NCBI GenBank assembly: GCA_904397205.1
Contig: CAJFOO010000057.1
Span: 1 to 62,400, forward strand
Direction of reading: 5' to 3'
Source of the DNA: an uncultured Clostridia bacterium
Lineage (GTDB): Bacteria > Bacillota > Clostridia > Oscillospirales > Acutalibacteraceae
DNA: 62,400 nt
Shown here in pieces: positions 35,613 through 44,594 of this stretch (its first letter is position 1; every line of letters begins with the position of its first letter). The notes beneath the pieces were generated by a model. It did not search any database. It saw nothing but the letters and a program-made list of their open reading frames with translations, and was not told where the DNA came from. The position numbers and the translations under genes are program-made.

Positions 35613-36668
35613 TTGGACTATCCACAGGACGATTATGACTTTGAAAACCGGATGATTGCGCCGGAATATACGCCGGAGGATTCCGAGGTAGAAAACCCTC
35701 TGCGCCCGAAATCCCTTTCGGAATACGTTGGGCAGGAGAAGGTGAAGGAAAACCTGTCGGTGTTTATCGAGGCCGCCAAGCTGCGCAAGGAATCGCTGGA
35801 TCATGTGCTGTTATACGGCCCGCCCGGACTGGGGAAAACGACATTGGCCGGAATTATCGCAAACGAGCTGCAGGTCAATCTGCGGATTACCTCCGGCCCG
35901 GCGATTGAAAAACCGGGGGATCTGGCGGCGCTGCTGACCAACCTGAGTCCCGGCGACGTGCTGTTCATCGACGAAATCCATCGCCTGTCGCGCAGCGTGG
36001 AGGAAATTTTGTATCCCGCCATGGAGGATTTTGCCCTGGACATCATCACGGGCAAAGGCCAGATGGCCGCTTCCTATCATTTGCCCCTGCCGCCCTTTAC
36101 GCTGGTGGGCGCTACCACCCGTGCCGGCCAGCTCAGCGCGCCGCTGCGCGACCGGTTCGGCGTGGTGCTGCGTCTGGAGCTGTATTCCCCGCAGGAGCTG
36201 GCGCAGATTGTCACCCGCAGCGCCCAGATCCTGCATATCCCCATTGAGGCGGACGGCGCGCTCGAGATCGCGTCGCGTTCACGGGGTACGCCCCGTATTG
36301 CCAACCGGATGCTCAAGCGGGTGCGGGATTTTGCCCAGGTGATCAGCGACGGGGTCATCACCTACCAGACCGCGAAAATCGGGCTGGATCGGTTGGAGAT
36401 CGATGAAATCGGGCTGGACGCGAACGATCGCCGGATGCTGCGTTCCCTGATCCAGTTTTACGGCGGGGGGCCGGTGGGGCTCGAGACACTGGCGGCGGCG
36501 ATTGGCGAAGAGGCTGTCACCATTGAAGACGTATACGAACCGTACCTGATGCAAATCGGGTTTTTGAGCCGTACCCCCCGCGGCCGCTGTGTGACCCATG
36601 CGGCGTATCTCCACCTGGGGATGACCCCGCCCGGTCCGGAGGACAGCGGACAGCAAAGCCTGTTTTGA
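35613..36668 (+). CDS. ruvB: Holliday junction branch-migration ATPase RuvB
   Basis: RuvB is the AAA+ hexamer driving branch migration. The 351-residue protein has Walker [12 protein letters not shown], Walker [10 protein letters not shown], the sensor-1 GATTRAG segment and a winged-helix C-terminus with RTPRGR. The start is a TTG at 35613 after a GGGGGAG site. It completes ruvCAB. Confidence 0.97.
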   Translation: MDYPQDDYDFENRMIAPEYTPEDSEVENPLRPKSLSEYVGQEKVKENLSVFIEAAKLRKESLDHVLLYGPPGLGKTTLAGIIANELQVNLRITSGPAIEKPGDLAALLTNLSPGDVLFIDEIHRLSRSVEEILYPAMEDFALDIITGKGQMAASYHLPLPPFTLVGATTRAGQLSAPLRDRFGVVLRLELYSPQELAQIVTRSAQILHIPIEADGALEIASRSRGTPRIANRMLKRVRDFAQVISDGVITYQTAKIGLDRLEIDEIGLDANDRRMLRSLIQFYGGGPVGLETLAAAIGEEAVTIEDVYEPYLMQIGFLSRTPRGRCVTHAAYLHLGMTPPGPEDSGQQSLF

Positions 36669-36708
36669 ACCCAAGCGAAACAATACATCGGAGAAAAGGA
36701 GACCGGAT

Positions 36709-38061
36709 ATGGGCAGATTATTTGGGACAGATGGGGCAAGAGGGATTGCCAACACGGAACTGACCTGTGAATTGGCCATGGATATTGGGCGGGCTGCCGC
36801 CATGGTGCTGGTAGGCAGCCATTCCGGGCACCCGAAGGTACTCATTGGCAAGGATACCCGCCGTTCTTCCGATATGCTGGAGGATGCGCTCGCGGCGGGG
36901 CTGTGCTCCATCGGGGCCAATGTGGTAAAGCTCGGGGTTTTGCCGACCCCGGCGGTCGCGTACCTGGTAAAGAAATACCAGGCGGATGCGGGCGTGATGA
37001 TTTCGGCTTCGCATAACCCGTGCGAGTTTAACGGGATCAAAATCTTCAGCGCGGACGGCTACAAGCTGCCCGACGCATTGGAAGAGCAGATCGAAGCCAT
37101 TGTGCTCGATCACATCTCCGAATACCCCCATCCGACCGGCTGGGCGGTAGGCAGTGTGCAATACGCCAAAGAGGCCTGCCGCGATTACATCGACTATATC
37201 CGCAGTACGGTGCCTTACCCGCTCGACGGGATGCGCATTGCGCTGGATTGTGCCAATGGTTCGGCCAGCCGTACGGCCCAGACGCTGTTTACCGAGCTCG
37301 GGGCGCAGTGCCACATGCTGTTTGACCAGCCGGACGGGGTCAATATCAACGACCGGTGCGGTTCCACCCATATGGACGCTTTGTGCCAATATGTGAAGGA
37401 AAACGGCCTGGACGCCGGCATTGCCTTCGATGGGGATGCCGACCGGTGCTTGGCGGTGGACGAACAGGGGCACATTGTGGACGGGGATTTTGTCATGGCA
37501 ATCTGCGCGGCGGATCTGAAATCGCGCGGGATGCTGGAAAAGGATACCGTCGTGGGGACCGTGATGAGCAATTTAGGATTTATCCGGTTCTGCGAGGAAA
37601 ACGGAATCCACTTTGTCTCCACCAAGGTAGGGGACCGGTATGTGCTGGAAAAAATGCGCATGGAAAACTACAACTTCGGCGGGGAACAAAGCGGCCATGT
37701 GATCTTTTTAGATTATGGTACCACCGGCGACGGACAGCTCACCGCCTGCCAGCTTTTGAGCATCCTCAACCGGCGCAGGGCGAAGCTTTCGAGCCTCTCT
37801 ACGCTGATGGAGCGGTTCCCGCAGGTGCTGGTCAACGTGAAGGTGACGGCGGAGGGCAAGCTGCGGTTCTACACGGATACCGAAGTCCGCAAGGAAACCG
37901 AGCGGGTACAGAAGATCCTTGGCAAAAGCGGCCGCATCCTAGTGCGCCCGAGCGGTACGGAACCGCTGTTGCGGGTGATGGTGGAAGGGCAGGACCCGGC
38001 GCAGATCCAGCAGCTTGCCGAACAGGTAGCGGATGTGATCCGGCAGCAGCTCGCGGAATAG
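36709..38061 (+). CDS. glmM: Phosphoglucosamine mutase
   Basis: GlmM interconverts glucosamine-6-phosphate and glucosamine-1-phosphate on the way to UDP-GlcNAc and peptidoglycan. The 450-residue protein has the phosphoserine loop ISASHNPCEFNGIKIF (near residue 100), the metal-binding DGDADRC and the C-terminal phosphate loop RPSGTEPLLRVM. AAAAGGAG precedes the ATG, 40 bases after ruvB. Confidence 0.96.
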   Translation: MGRLFGTDGARGIANTELTCELAMDIGRAAAMVLVGSHSGHPKVLIGKDTRRSSDMLEDALAAGLCSIGANVVKLGVLPTPAVAYLVKKYQADAGVMISASHNPCEFNGIKIFSADGYKLPDALEEQIEAIVLDHISEYPHPTGWAVGSVQYAKEACRDYIDYIRSTVPYPLDGMRIALDCANGSASRTAQTLFTELGAQCHMLFDQPDGVNINDRCGSTHMDALCQYVKENGLDAGIAFDGDADRCLAVDEQGHIVDGDFVMAICAADLKSRGMLEKDTVVGTVMSNLGFIRFCEENGIHFVSTKVGDRYVLEKMRMENYNFGGEQSGHVIFLDYGTTGDGQLTACQLLSILNRRRAKLSSLSTLMERFPQVLVNVKVTAEGKLRFYTDTEVRKETERVQKILGKSGRILVRPSGTEPLLRVMVEGQDPAQIQQLAEQVADVIRQQLAE

Positions 38062-38099
38062 GCCGCGGTATGTTTACATAAGGAAAGGGGAGTCGGCTT

Positions 38100-38972
38100 T
38101 TGCGGGCAGCGCATTGGGACGACTATGAATTGATCGACGCTTCCTGCGGGGAACGCCTGGAGCGGTGGGGAGAGGTGATCCTCGCCCGCCCGGATCCGCA
38201 GATCTTCTGGGACACCCCCAGGGAACACCCGCTTTGGGGACAGGTCCACGCCCGGTATTTCCGTTCCCAGACAGGGGGAGGGAAATGGCAGATTTACCGG
38301 GAATTCCCCCCGGTGTGGAAAATTGGGTACCGTGATTTGACCTTCCGGCTCCAGTGCATGGGGTTCAAGCATACGGGCGTGTTCCCTGAGCAGGCGGTCA
38401 ACTGGGATTTTGCCATGGAGAAGATTGGAGCCGCTGTGCGGCAGGGCCGCGAGGTGCGGATCCTGAACCTCTTTGGCTATACGGGGGCCGCCACGCTGGC
38501 CTGTGCCAGGGCGGGAGCGAAGGTCTGCCATGTGGACGCCTCCAAGGGGATGGTGGCCTGGGCCAAGGAAAACGCTGCTGTGAGCGGGCTTTCGGACCGG
38601 CCGGTGCGCTGGCTGGTGGACGACTGTATGAAGTTTGTACAGCGGGAACAGCGGCGCGGCAATACCTATGACGGGATCATCATGGATCCGCCGTCCTATG
38701 GCCGGGGGCCGGGCGGGGAAGTATGGAAGCTCGAAGAACAGCTTTACAGCCTGGTGGATTTATGTCTGCCCATCCTGTCCGAAGCGCCGCTGTTTTTCCT
38801 GCTCAATTCCTACACCACGGGGCTTTCCCCGTCGGTCATGGCGTATTTGCTTGGGGTTTTGCTCCGGCCCCGCTTTGGCGGGCAGGTCTCTGCCGATGAA
38901 ATCGGCCTGCCGGTCACGGTGAGCGGACAAGCACTGCCCTGCGGATCCACGGCGATTTGGCAGAAGGAATAG
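38100..38972 (+). CDS. SAM-dependent methyltransferase of the RlmI/RlmK type
   Basis: The 290-residue protein has a class I Rossmann methyltransferase core: motif I LNLFGYTGAATLACARAGA, then HVDASKGMVAWAKEN, and the catalytic DPPSYGRGPGGEVWKLE motif near 195-212, which marks rRNA base methyltransferases related to RlmI/RlmL. It lacks the N-terminal PUA domain of RlmI. The start is a TTG after GGGGAG. The substrate is probably 23S rRNA but the position is not predictable. Confidence 0.8.
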   Translation: MRAAHWDDYELIDASCGERLERWGEVILARPDPQIFWDTPREHPLWGQVHARYFRSQTGGGKWQIYREFPPVWKIGYRDLTFRLQCMGFKHTGVFPEQAVNWDFAMEKIGAAVRQGREVRILNLFGYTGAATLACARAGAKVCHVDASKGMVAWAKENAAVSGLSDRPVRWLVDDCMKFVQREQRRGNTYDGIIMDPPSYGRGPGGEVWKLEEQLYSLVDLCLPILSEAPLFFLLNSYTTGLSPSVMAYLLGVLLRPRFGGQVSADEIGLPVTVSGQALPCGSTAIWQKE

Positions 38973-38999
38973 ACCGGCGGTGCTATTGGGGGAGAAAGG

Positions 39000-39866
39000 A
39001 TGCGTATGGAACAACCCTATATCCTTGCAGAAAATGTAACCTTTTCCTATGAAGAGGAAGAAATGGGGCCCGTGAGCCTGGTGCTGGACGGGGTCAGCCT
39101 TTCTGTGCCCAAAGGCCAGTTTTTGGCCCTGCTGGGGCATAACGGCTGCGGGAAATCCACCCTTGCAAAGCACTGCAACGCCCTGCTGCTTCCCACGGGC
39201 GGCGCCGTCTTTGTGGACGGCCTGGATACCCGTGAAAAGGACGCCGTGTTTGCGGTGCGCCAGCGGGTGGGCCTGGTGCTGCAAAACCCGGATAACCAGC
39301 TCGTGGCGAGCATTGTGGAGGAGGACGTGGCTTTTGGCCCGGAAAATCTCGGCGTGCCGCCGGAGGAGATCCGTCAGCGGGTGGACGAAGCGCTGAAAAC
39401 GGTGGAGATGTACGATTACCGGGAGCATCCGCCGCACCGGCTTTCGGGCGGGCAGAAGCAGCGGGTGGCCATCGCGGGGATTTTGGCCATGCGGCCCGAC
39501 TGCATTGTGCTCGACGAGCCCACCGCCATGCTGGATCCCCGGGGACGGCAGGAGGTACTGGATACCATTTTGCATCTCAACCGCGAAAAAGGGATCACCG
39601 TGGTACTGATTACCCATTACATGGAAGAAGCGGCCCTGGCCGGCCGCGTCGTGGTGATGGACAAGGGGAAGATACGGTTTGACGGTACGCCCCGCGAGGT
39701 ATTTTCCCGGGTGGAAGAGATGAAAGCCCATCGGCTGGACGTCCCGGCGGCGGCAGAGCTTGCGTATCTGCTGCGGCAAAAGGGGATGCCCCTGCCAAAC
39801 GATATTCTGACCGAGGACGAATGCGCAGCGGCGCTGATGCAACTGTGGGAGGAGGGGACGGCTTGA
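39000..39866 (+). CDS. ecfA1: ECF transporter ATPase EcfA1
   Basis: One of two ATPases of the energy-coupling-factor vitamin transporter module. The 288-residue protein has Walker [11 protein letters not shown]-loop [12 protein letters not shown], signature [13 protein letters not shown], Walker [14 protein letters not shown] and the switch H in LITHYM. The ATG at 39000 follows GGGGGAG; an ATG at 39006 is possible. It overlaps ecfA2 by 4 bases. Substrate-binding S components are encoded elsewhere. Confidence 0.94.
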   Translation: MRMEQPYILAENVTFSYEEEEMGPVSLVLDGVSLSVPKGQFLALLGHNGCGKSTLAKHCNALLLPTGGAVFVDGLDTREKDAVFAVRQRVGLVLQNPDNQLVASIVEEDVAFGPENLGVPPEEIRQRVDEALKTVEMYDYREHPPHRLSGGQKQRVAIAGILAMRPDCIVLDEPTAMLDPRGRQEVLDTILHLNREKGITVVLITHYMEEAALAGRVVVMDKGKIRFDGTPREVFSRVEEMKAHRLDVPAAAELAYLLRQKGMPLPNDILTEDECAAALMQLWEEGTA

Positions 39867-40738
39867 ACGTACTGGAGCTGCGGGACGTGACCTATACCTA
39901 TAGCCCCGGCACGCCGTTTTCCCGTACCGCAGTGGACGGCGTGAGCATCTCCATTGCGGAGGGGGAGTGCGTGGGGATCATCGGGCACACCGGCTCGGGA
40001 AAATCCACGCTCATTCAGCAATGCAACGGATTGCTGCGCCCCACCTCCGGGCAGGTGCTGCTGCGGGGGAAGGATATCTGGGAGCAGCCGAAAAAAATCC
40101 GTGCGGTACGGTTTCAGGTAGGGCTGGTGTTCCAGTACCCCGAGTACCAGCTGTTTGAGGAGACGGTCCGCAAGGACATTGCATTCGGCCCCAAAAACCA
40201 GGGCCTGACGGAACCGGAAATCGAAGAGCGGGTACAAAGGGCAGCAGAATTTGTGGGGCTTTCCCCGGAGCTTCTGGAAAAATCCCCGTTTGACCTTTCG
40301 GGCGGGGAAAAACGGCGGGCTGCCATTGCGGGAGTGATCGCCATGGATCCGGATGTATTGATTTTGGACGAGCCTACCGCCGGGCTGGATCCCATGGGCC
40401 GGGATACGATCCTCGGCCAGCTGATGGCATATCATAAAACGCGCGGCAATACGGTTTTGCTTGTCTCCCACAACATGGAAGAAATCGCCCGGTTCAGCGA
40501 CCGGGTACTGGTTATGGAAGAAGGGAAAGCGGCGTTTTTTGACAATACCGCCCAGGTATTCCAGCACGGGACGGAGCTTATGCGTATGGGTTTACAATTG
40601 CCGCAGACAGTACGGATCCTGGCCCGGCTGCGGGCGCAGGGATGGCCGGTGGATCCGGACGTGCTGACGCTGGAACGCGCGGCGGAAGAACTATATGCCC
40701 TGTGGAGCAGTAAGCAGAAGGGGGAGGCCGATGGTTAG
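39863..40738 (+). CDS. ecfA2: ECF transporter ATPase EcfA2
   Basis: The second ATPase of the module, 291 residues, with [50 protein letters not shown] and LVSHNM. The TTG start overlaps the previous TGA and sits 8 bases after GGAGGGG. EcfA1 and EcfA2 form the heterodimer that drives EcfT. Confidence 0.94.
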   Translation: MNVLELRDVTYTYSPGTPFSRTAVDGVSISIAEGECVGIIGHTGSGKSTLIQQCNGLLRPTSGQVLLRGKDIWEQPKKIRAVRFQVGLVFQYPEYQLFEETVRKDIAFGPKNQGLTEPEIEERVQRAAEFVGLSPELLEKSPFDLSGGEKRRAAIAGVIAMDPDVLILDEPTAGLDPMGRDTILGQLMAYHKTRGNTVLLVSHNMEEIARFSDRVLVMEEGKAAFFDNTAQVFQHGTELMRMGLQLPQTVRILARLRAQGWPVDPDVLTLERAAEELYALWSSKQKGEADG

Positions 40739-41546
40739 AGACATTACCCTGGGGCAGTTTTTCCCCGGCAAATCCCTGATGCACCGCCTGGATCCCCGGG
40801 CTAAGCTGCTGCTGGTGCTGGGAATTATTGTATTTATCTTTGTAGCCGGGAATTTTCTGGGCCTGGCCGTCATTTTCAGCCTGGTGGTGTTCGGCATGGC
40901 CACCTCCGGCATTTCCATCGGCCGGTATCTCAAGAGCCTGAAAGTCGTACTGCTGGTGATCCTGATTACCTCCCTGTTCAACCTGTTTTACGGGGGCGGG
41001 GAACCCTTAGTTGAGTGGGGGTTCCTGAAGATCACCATGCAGGGCATCCGTAACTGCATCTTTATTGCGGTGCGGATCATCACCTTGGTTTTAGCCAGTT
41101 CGGTGCTGACGTTTACCACGTCGCCTACCCAGCTGACCGACGCGCTGGAACGCCTGCTTTCGCCGCTGAAGATATTCCGCATCAAGGTGCATGAGATCGC
41201 CATGATGATGACCATTGCGCTGCGGTTTATCCCGACCCTGCTGGAGGAGACGGATAAAATCCGCAATGCGCAGAAAGCCCGCGGGGCGGATCTGGAAAGC
41301 GGCGGGGTATTCCAGCGGGTAAAGGCGCTGATCCCCATTTTGGTGCCGCTGTTCGTATCGTCGTTCCGCCGGGCATACGACCTGGCCATGGCGATGGAAT
41401 GCCGCTGCTACAACGGCGGAAAGGGCCGCACGAAAATGAAGGTGCTGCACTTTGCCGCCCGCGATATCGCGGCGTTTGCCGTGACGGGATGCGCTTGCGC
41501 GGGAGTGGTGCTGCTGCGGATTTTTGTAACGCATCCTTACTTATAA
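40731..41546 (+). CDS. ecfT: ECF transporter transmembrane subunit EcfT
   Basis: The 271-residue membrane protein has five to six helices (first pair about 30-65, others near 75-95, 110-130, 245-265) and the cytoplasmic coupling helices with the QKARGAD motif and the second AMECRCYNGG motif that contact the ATPases. It overlaps ecfA2 by 8 bases and is followed by truA, the conserved Firmicutes order. Confidence 0.93.
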   Translation: MVRDITLGQFFPGKSLMHRLDPRAKLLLVLGIIVFIFVAGNFLGLAVIFSLVVFGMATSGISIGRYLKSLKVVLLVILITSLFNLFYGGGEPLVEWGFLKITMQGIRNCIFIAVRIITLVLASSVLTFTTSPTQLTDALERLLSPLKIFRIKVHEIAMMMTIALRFIPTLLEETDKIRNAQKARGADLESGGVFQRVKALIPILVPLFVSSFRRAYDLAMAMECRCYNGGKGRTKMKVLHFAARDIAAFAVTGCACAGVVLLRIFVTHPYL

Positions 41547-41559
41547 GAGGGGCTCGATT

Positions 41560-42306
41560 ATGCGAAATTTGTTGCTTCATATTTCTTACGACGGGAAGCC
41601 GTACCATGGCTGGCAGATCCAGCAAAACGCCCTTTCGGTACAGCAGGTATTCCAGACGGCTTTGCACAAGGTGCTCGGCGAATTGCCGGATATCAAGGGA
41701 TGCAGCCGCACGGATGCCGGCGTCCATGCGTACGATTACTGTATCAGCGTCAAAACGCCGCACGCCATCCCTTGTCAGCGGCTGGTTATGGCGCTGAACC
41801 ATTTTTTGCCGCCGGATATCGCCGTGTCTTCCTGCCAGGAGGTGGAGCTGGATTTCCATGCAAGGTATTCCTGTACCGGAAAGGAGTACCTCTATAAAAT
41901 CTGGAACCACCCGATACGGGACCCCTTCCTGAACGGGTACGCGCTGCATTACTGGTATCCGCTGGATGCGGAGCTTCTGCACGAGGCGGCGCAGGCGTAT
42001 CTGGGGCGGCATGATTTTACTTCTTTCTGCACGGCGGACCGCCGTGACCGGGGGGATTTTACCCGCACGGTTACTAAGTCCCAGGTCCGCCGGGAAGGAG
42101 ATATGGTCCTGTTTACCGTGGCGGCGGATGGGTTTTTGTACAACATGGTGCGGATCATGGCAGGGACCCTTCTGCGGGTCGCGCAGAAGAAGTTTGTCCC
42201 GGAAGATATCCCCCGTATCCTGGAGGCGAAAGACCGCGGGATGGCGGGACCGACAGCCCCGCCCTGGGGACTGTATTTAAACCGGGTGGAGTACGCAAAC
42301 AGGTAA
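41560..42306 (+). CDS. truA: tRNA pseudouridine synthase TruA
   Basis: TruA makes pseudouridine at positions 38-40 of the tRNA anticodon arm. The 248-residue protein has the catalytic Asp in CSRTDAGVHA (near residue 52), the DFTSFCTADRRDRGDFTRTV region and the C-terminal FLYNMVRIMAGTLL motif. It is 14 bases after ecfT. The RLVMALN segment and total length are normal. Confidence 0.95.
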   Translation: MRNLLLHISYDGKPYHGWQIQQNALSVQQVFQTALHKVLGELPDIKGCSRTDAGVHAYDYCISVKTPHAIPCQRLVMALNHFLPPDIAVSSCQEVELDFHARYSCTGKEYLYKIWNHPIRDPFLNGYALHYWYPLDAELLHEAAQAYLGRHDFTSFCTADRRDRGDFTRTVTKSQVRREGDMVLFTVAADGFLYNMVRIMAGTLLRVAQKKFVPEDIPRILEAKDRGMAGPTAPPWGLYLNRVEYANR

Positions 42307-42330
42307 ACGGATTCCAAAGGAGGTGAAACC

Positions 42331-43644
42331 ATGGCGGGAGGCAAGCGGTTCCGCCCGGAGGAAGAGACCGGGATACAGCCGGAAGAAACGGGCGGGCAGC
42401 CCTCGGAACAGGAAGAGAAAACCCCCTCTGCGAAGCCGCGCCGGCGCGCTGCCCGGCGGGAGAAAAAACGGCCGCCGGTGACCGGAGCGCCCACCTGGAT
42501 GTACCGGATTTTAGCGATCCTGCTGGTGTGTGTGCTGGGGCTGCTGGTATTTTTCACGGTGCGCAGCTGCTCTCTGGAAGAAGTGGATCAGTGGGTGGAA
42601 CAAAATACGCGCGGCACGGGGATTGGCGACGGTTATCCGACCAATATTGTGGGATCTTCCATACAGCCCAAAAATTTCCTGACGATTAACCGGGAGCTGG
42701 TGATGGCGAGCGATACCGCCCTGGTGCGGCTCAATTCCACAGCAAAACAGCTGATCAATATCCAGCACAGCTACGATAACCCCATTTTGAAAGTGGCGGG
42801 TGAGCAGATGCTGGTGTATAGCCTGGGCAGCCAGGGATATACCATAGAAACGAAAGAACGGACCCTGATAAAGTCCGAGATGGAAAACAGCATTATGGCC
42901 GGCGACGTGGCCGCAAACGGGCGGTATGCCCTGGTAACCGACGGCAACGGTTATCCTTCAGCACTGACCGTGTTCATGGAAAACCACACCGTGCAGTATG
43001 AATACCGTTTTTCGGGCTGTTACGTCTCCGACATTGCGCTGAACCCGGACGGTACGGGGGCGGCGGTTTCCGGGATTTGGGCGAAAGACGGCGCGCTGGT
43101 TTCCCTCATCTATCTGCTGGATTTTTCCAGGGAAGAGCCGGTGGCCGTGCTGGAATGCAGTGAAAACCTGATCCTGGACGTCTTTTATTCCCAGGACGGC
43201 GCGGTGTTTGCCGTGGGAGATACGGGAGTGAGCGTGATCCAGAGCGGGGACGCTTCGAAAGTGGACTATACTTTTGACGGTTATTCTTTGGCAGGTTACA
43301 GCCTGTATGGAAACCGGGCGGCTTTGGCGCTCCAGGCTTACGATACGGGCGGCACGGGGAAACTGGTCGTTTTGGATAACACGGGCAGTGTATTTGCAGA
43401 GCTTTCTACCGGGGACAACATTACCGGCATATCCCTTTTTGGGGATACCCTGGCGGTACTTACCGACGGGCAGGTCAAAGGCTATTCGGTCAATGCCCTG
43501 CGCAACCGGGATACTACGGTCAGCGGGACCGAGGCGCCTTTCGGAACGCTGGATGCGGGGAGCGACGCCCGGGCCATAGCCCTGAGCGATGAAAGCACCG
43601 TGTATGTTTTGGGGATCAGCCAAATCCGCAGCCTGCATTTTTAG
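42331..43644 (+). CDS. Membrane-anchored beta-propeller-like protein (DUF5711 type)
   Basis: The 437-residue protein has a charged, Glu/Arg-rich cytoplasmic start (about 1-50), one membrane helix (about 56-78) and an extracytoplasmic domain of about 350 residues built of repeated beta units of about 45 residues with YxL/VTDG-type turns, such as GRYALVTDGNGYPS and DTLAVLTDGQVKGYS. This is the pattern of WD/PQQ-like propellers. It matches my memory of DUF5711 proteins of Clostridia. The function is unknown. It is 25 bases after truA. Confidence 0.65.
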   Translation: MAGGKRFRPEEETGIQPEETGGQPSEQEEKTPSAKPRRRAARREKKRPPVTGAPTWMYRILAILLVCVLGLLVFFTVRSCSLEEVDQWVEQNTRGTGIGDGYPTNIVGSSIQPKNFLTINRELVMASDTALVRLNSTAKQLINIQHSYDNPILKVAGEQMLVYSLGSQGYTIETKERTLIKSEMENSIMAGDVAANGRYALVTDGNGYPSALTVFMENHTVQYEYRFSGCYVSDIALNPDGTGAAVSGIWAKDGALVSLIYLLDFSREEPVAVLECSENLILDVFYSQDGAVFAVGDTGVSVIQSGDASKVDYTFDGYSLAGYSLYGNRAALALQAYDTGGTGKLVVLDNTGSVFAELSTGDNITGISLFGDTLAVLTDGQVKGYSVNALRNRDTTVSGTEAPFGTLDAGSDARAIALSDESTVYVLGISQIRSLHF

Positions 43645-43652
43645 CGCGGGGG

Positions 43653-43681
43653 TTGTGCTTCTTTGGGAAGTGTGGTATAGT
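43653..43681 (+). promoter_or_regulatory. SigA-type promoter for cvpA
   Basis: TTGTGC (43653-43658) and TATAGT (43676-43681) with a 17-base spacer, 60 bases upstream of the cvpA start. Confidence 0.6.
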
Positions 43682-43741
43682 AAAATGGACTAAAGGATGA
43701 AAAAGGGGAAATCCGTCCCGCGGAGAAATAGGAGGTTTTTT

Positions 43742-44446
43742 GTGGCAATCCTGGTTGACATTTTTTGCGGTTTGTTTTTATTGGGATTTGTCATTGAGGG
43801 ATTCCGCCGTGGATTTTTCCGTTCCCTTGTGGGATGGATTGGTTCTCTGCTGGCATTGGCGGCTGCGGTTTGGGTCGGCCATCTGCTGGCAGAGCTTTTA
43901 TACCAGCAGTTGTTCCGGCCGCAGGTGGTAGAAACCGCCGAGTCGGTTCTGGCTGCCGGAGGAACCCCCGAACAGCAGGCTTTTGCGCTGCTTGAGGCTT
44001 TGCCGGGGTTCTTTTCTTCCGCCCTTTCCCATTTTGGGGTGACTGCCGCAGCTGTGGCGGGATATCTTGAGGGCGCTTCCGGCAATGCGGCGCAGGCGGT
44101 GGCCGATGCGGTTTCCCCTGTGATTGTCAACCTGACCTGGCTGGTCTTTGCGATCCTTTTGTTCCTGATTTTCTGGGTTGTGGTGCGCCTGCTCATCCGG
44201 CTGCTGGACCGTGTGTTCCAGCTTCCTGTGTTAAGGCAGGTCAACCGGCTGCTTGGCGGGGGATTCGGGCTGCTCCGGGGCGGTGCGTTTCTGCTTCTGC
44301 TGGCCGGTCTGGTTTGGGTGGCCGCCCCCTTTTTCCCGGGAACAGCGGCGCAGTCGATTGATACGATTGCTTCCCAGTCCTATATCGGGCGCTGGTTTTA
44401 TGAGTACAACCCCTTTGCCGTGTTTTTCCCGGAGAGCCGGCTGTAA
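43742..44446 (+). CDS. CvpA-family membrane protein
   Basis: The 234-residue protein has four predicted membrane helices (about 3-24, 30-52, 118-142, 172-195) and the CvpA hallmark near the start, FVIEGFRRGFFRSLVGWIGSL. CvpA proteins are linked to colicin V export in E. coli and to envelope or division functions in general. The GTG at 43742 is 7 bases after AGGAGG and fixes the start. Its stop codon lies inside the following terminator stem. Confidence 0.82.
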   Translation: MAILVDIFCGLFLLGFVIEGFRRGFFRSLVGWIGSLLALAAAVWVGHLLAELLYQQLFRPQVVETAESVLAAGGTPEQQAFALLEALPGFFSSALSHFGVTAAAVAGYLEGASGNAAQAVADAVSPVIVNLTWLVFAILLFLIFWVVVRLLIRLLDRVFQLPVLRQVNRLLGGGFGLLRGGAFLLLLAGLVWVAAPFFPGTAAQSIDTIASQSYIGRWFYEYNPFAVFFPESRL

Positions 44447-44468
44447 GCAGGGGTACAGCCGGCGTTTT
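44436..44468 (+). terminator. Terminator overlapping the cvpA stop codon
   Basis: GCCGGCTGTA (44436-44445) pairs perfectly with TACAGCCGGC (44454-44463), followed by GTTTT. The stem includes the last codons of cvpA. Confidence 0.8.
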
Positions 44469-44594
44469 GCATAAATAAGGAAAGAGATTCCAGGGGTTTC
44501 CTGGCTTGGATAAATCGGCTGATACCCGAATTTTACCGCAGGGTTTGGCCCAACCAGCTTATCCGCGGCGGTAGCGGAGGAGTGAAAAACCGAT

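Noticed and set aside
44469-44594. CtsR or CIRCE heat-shock operator upstream of the ClpE-like gene
   Set aside because: No GGTCAAA tandem heptads and no CIRCE inverted repeat were found.
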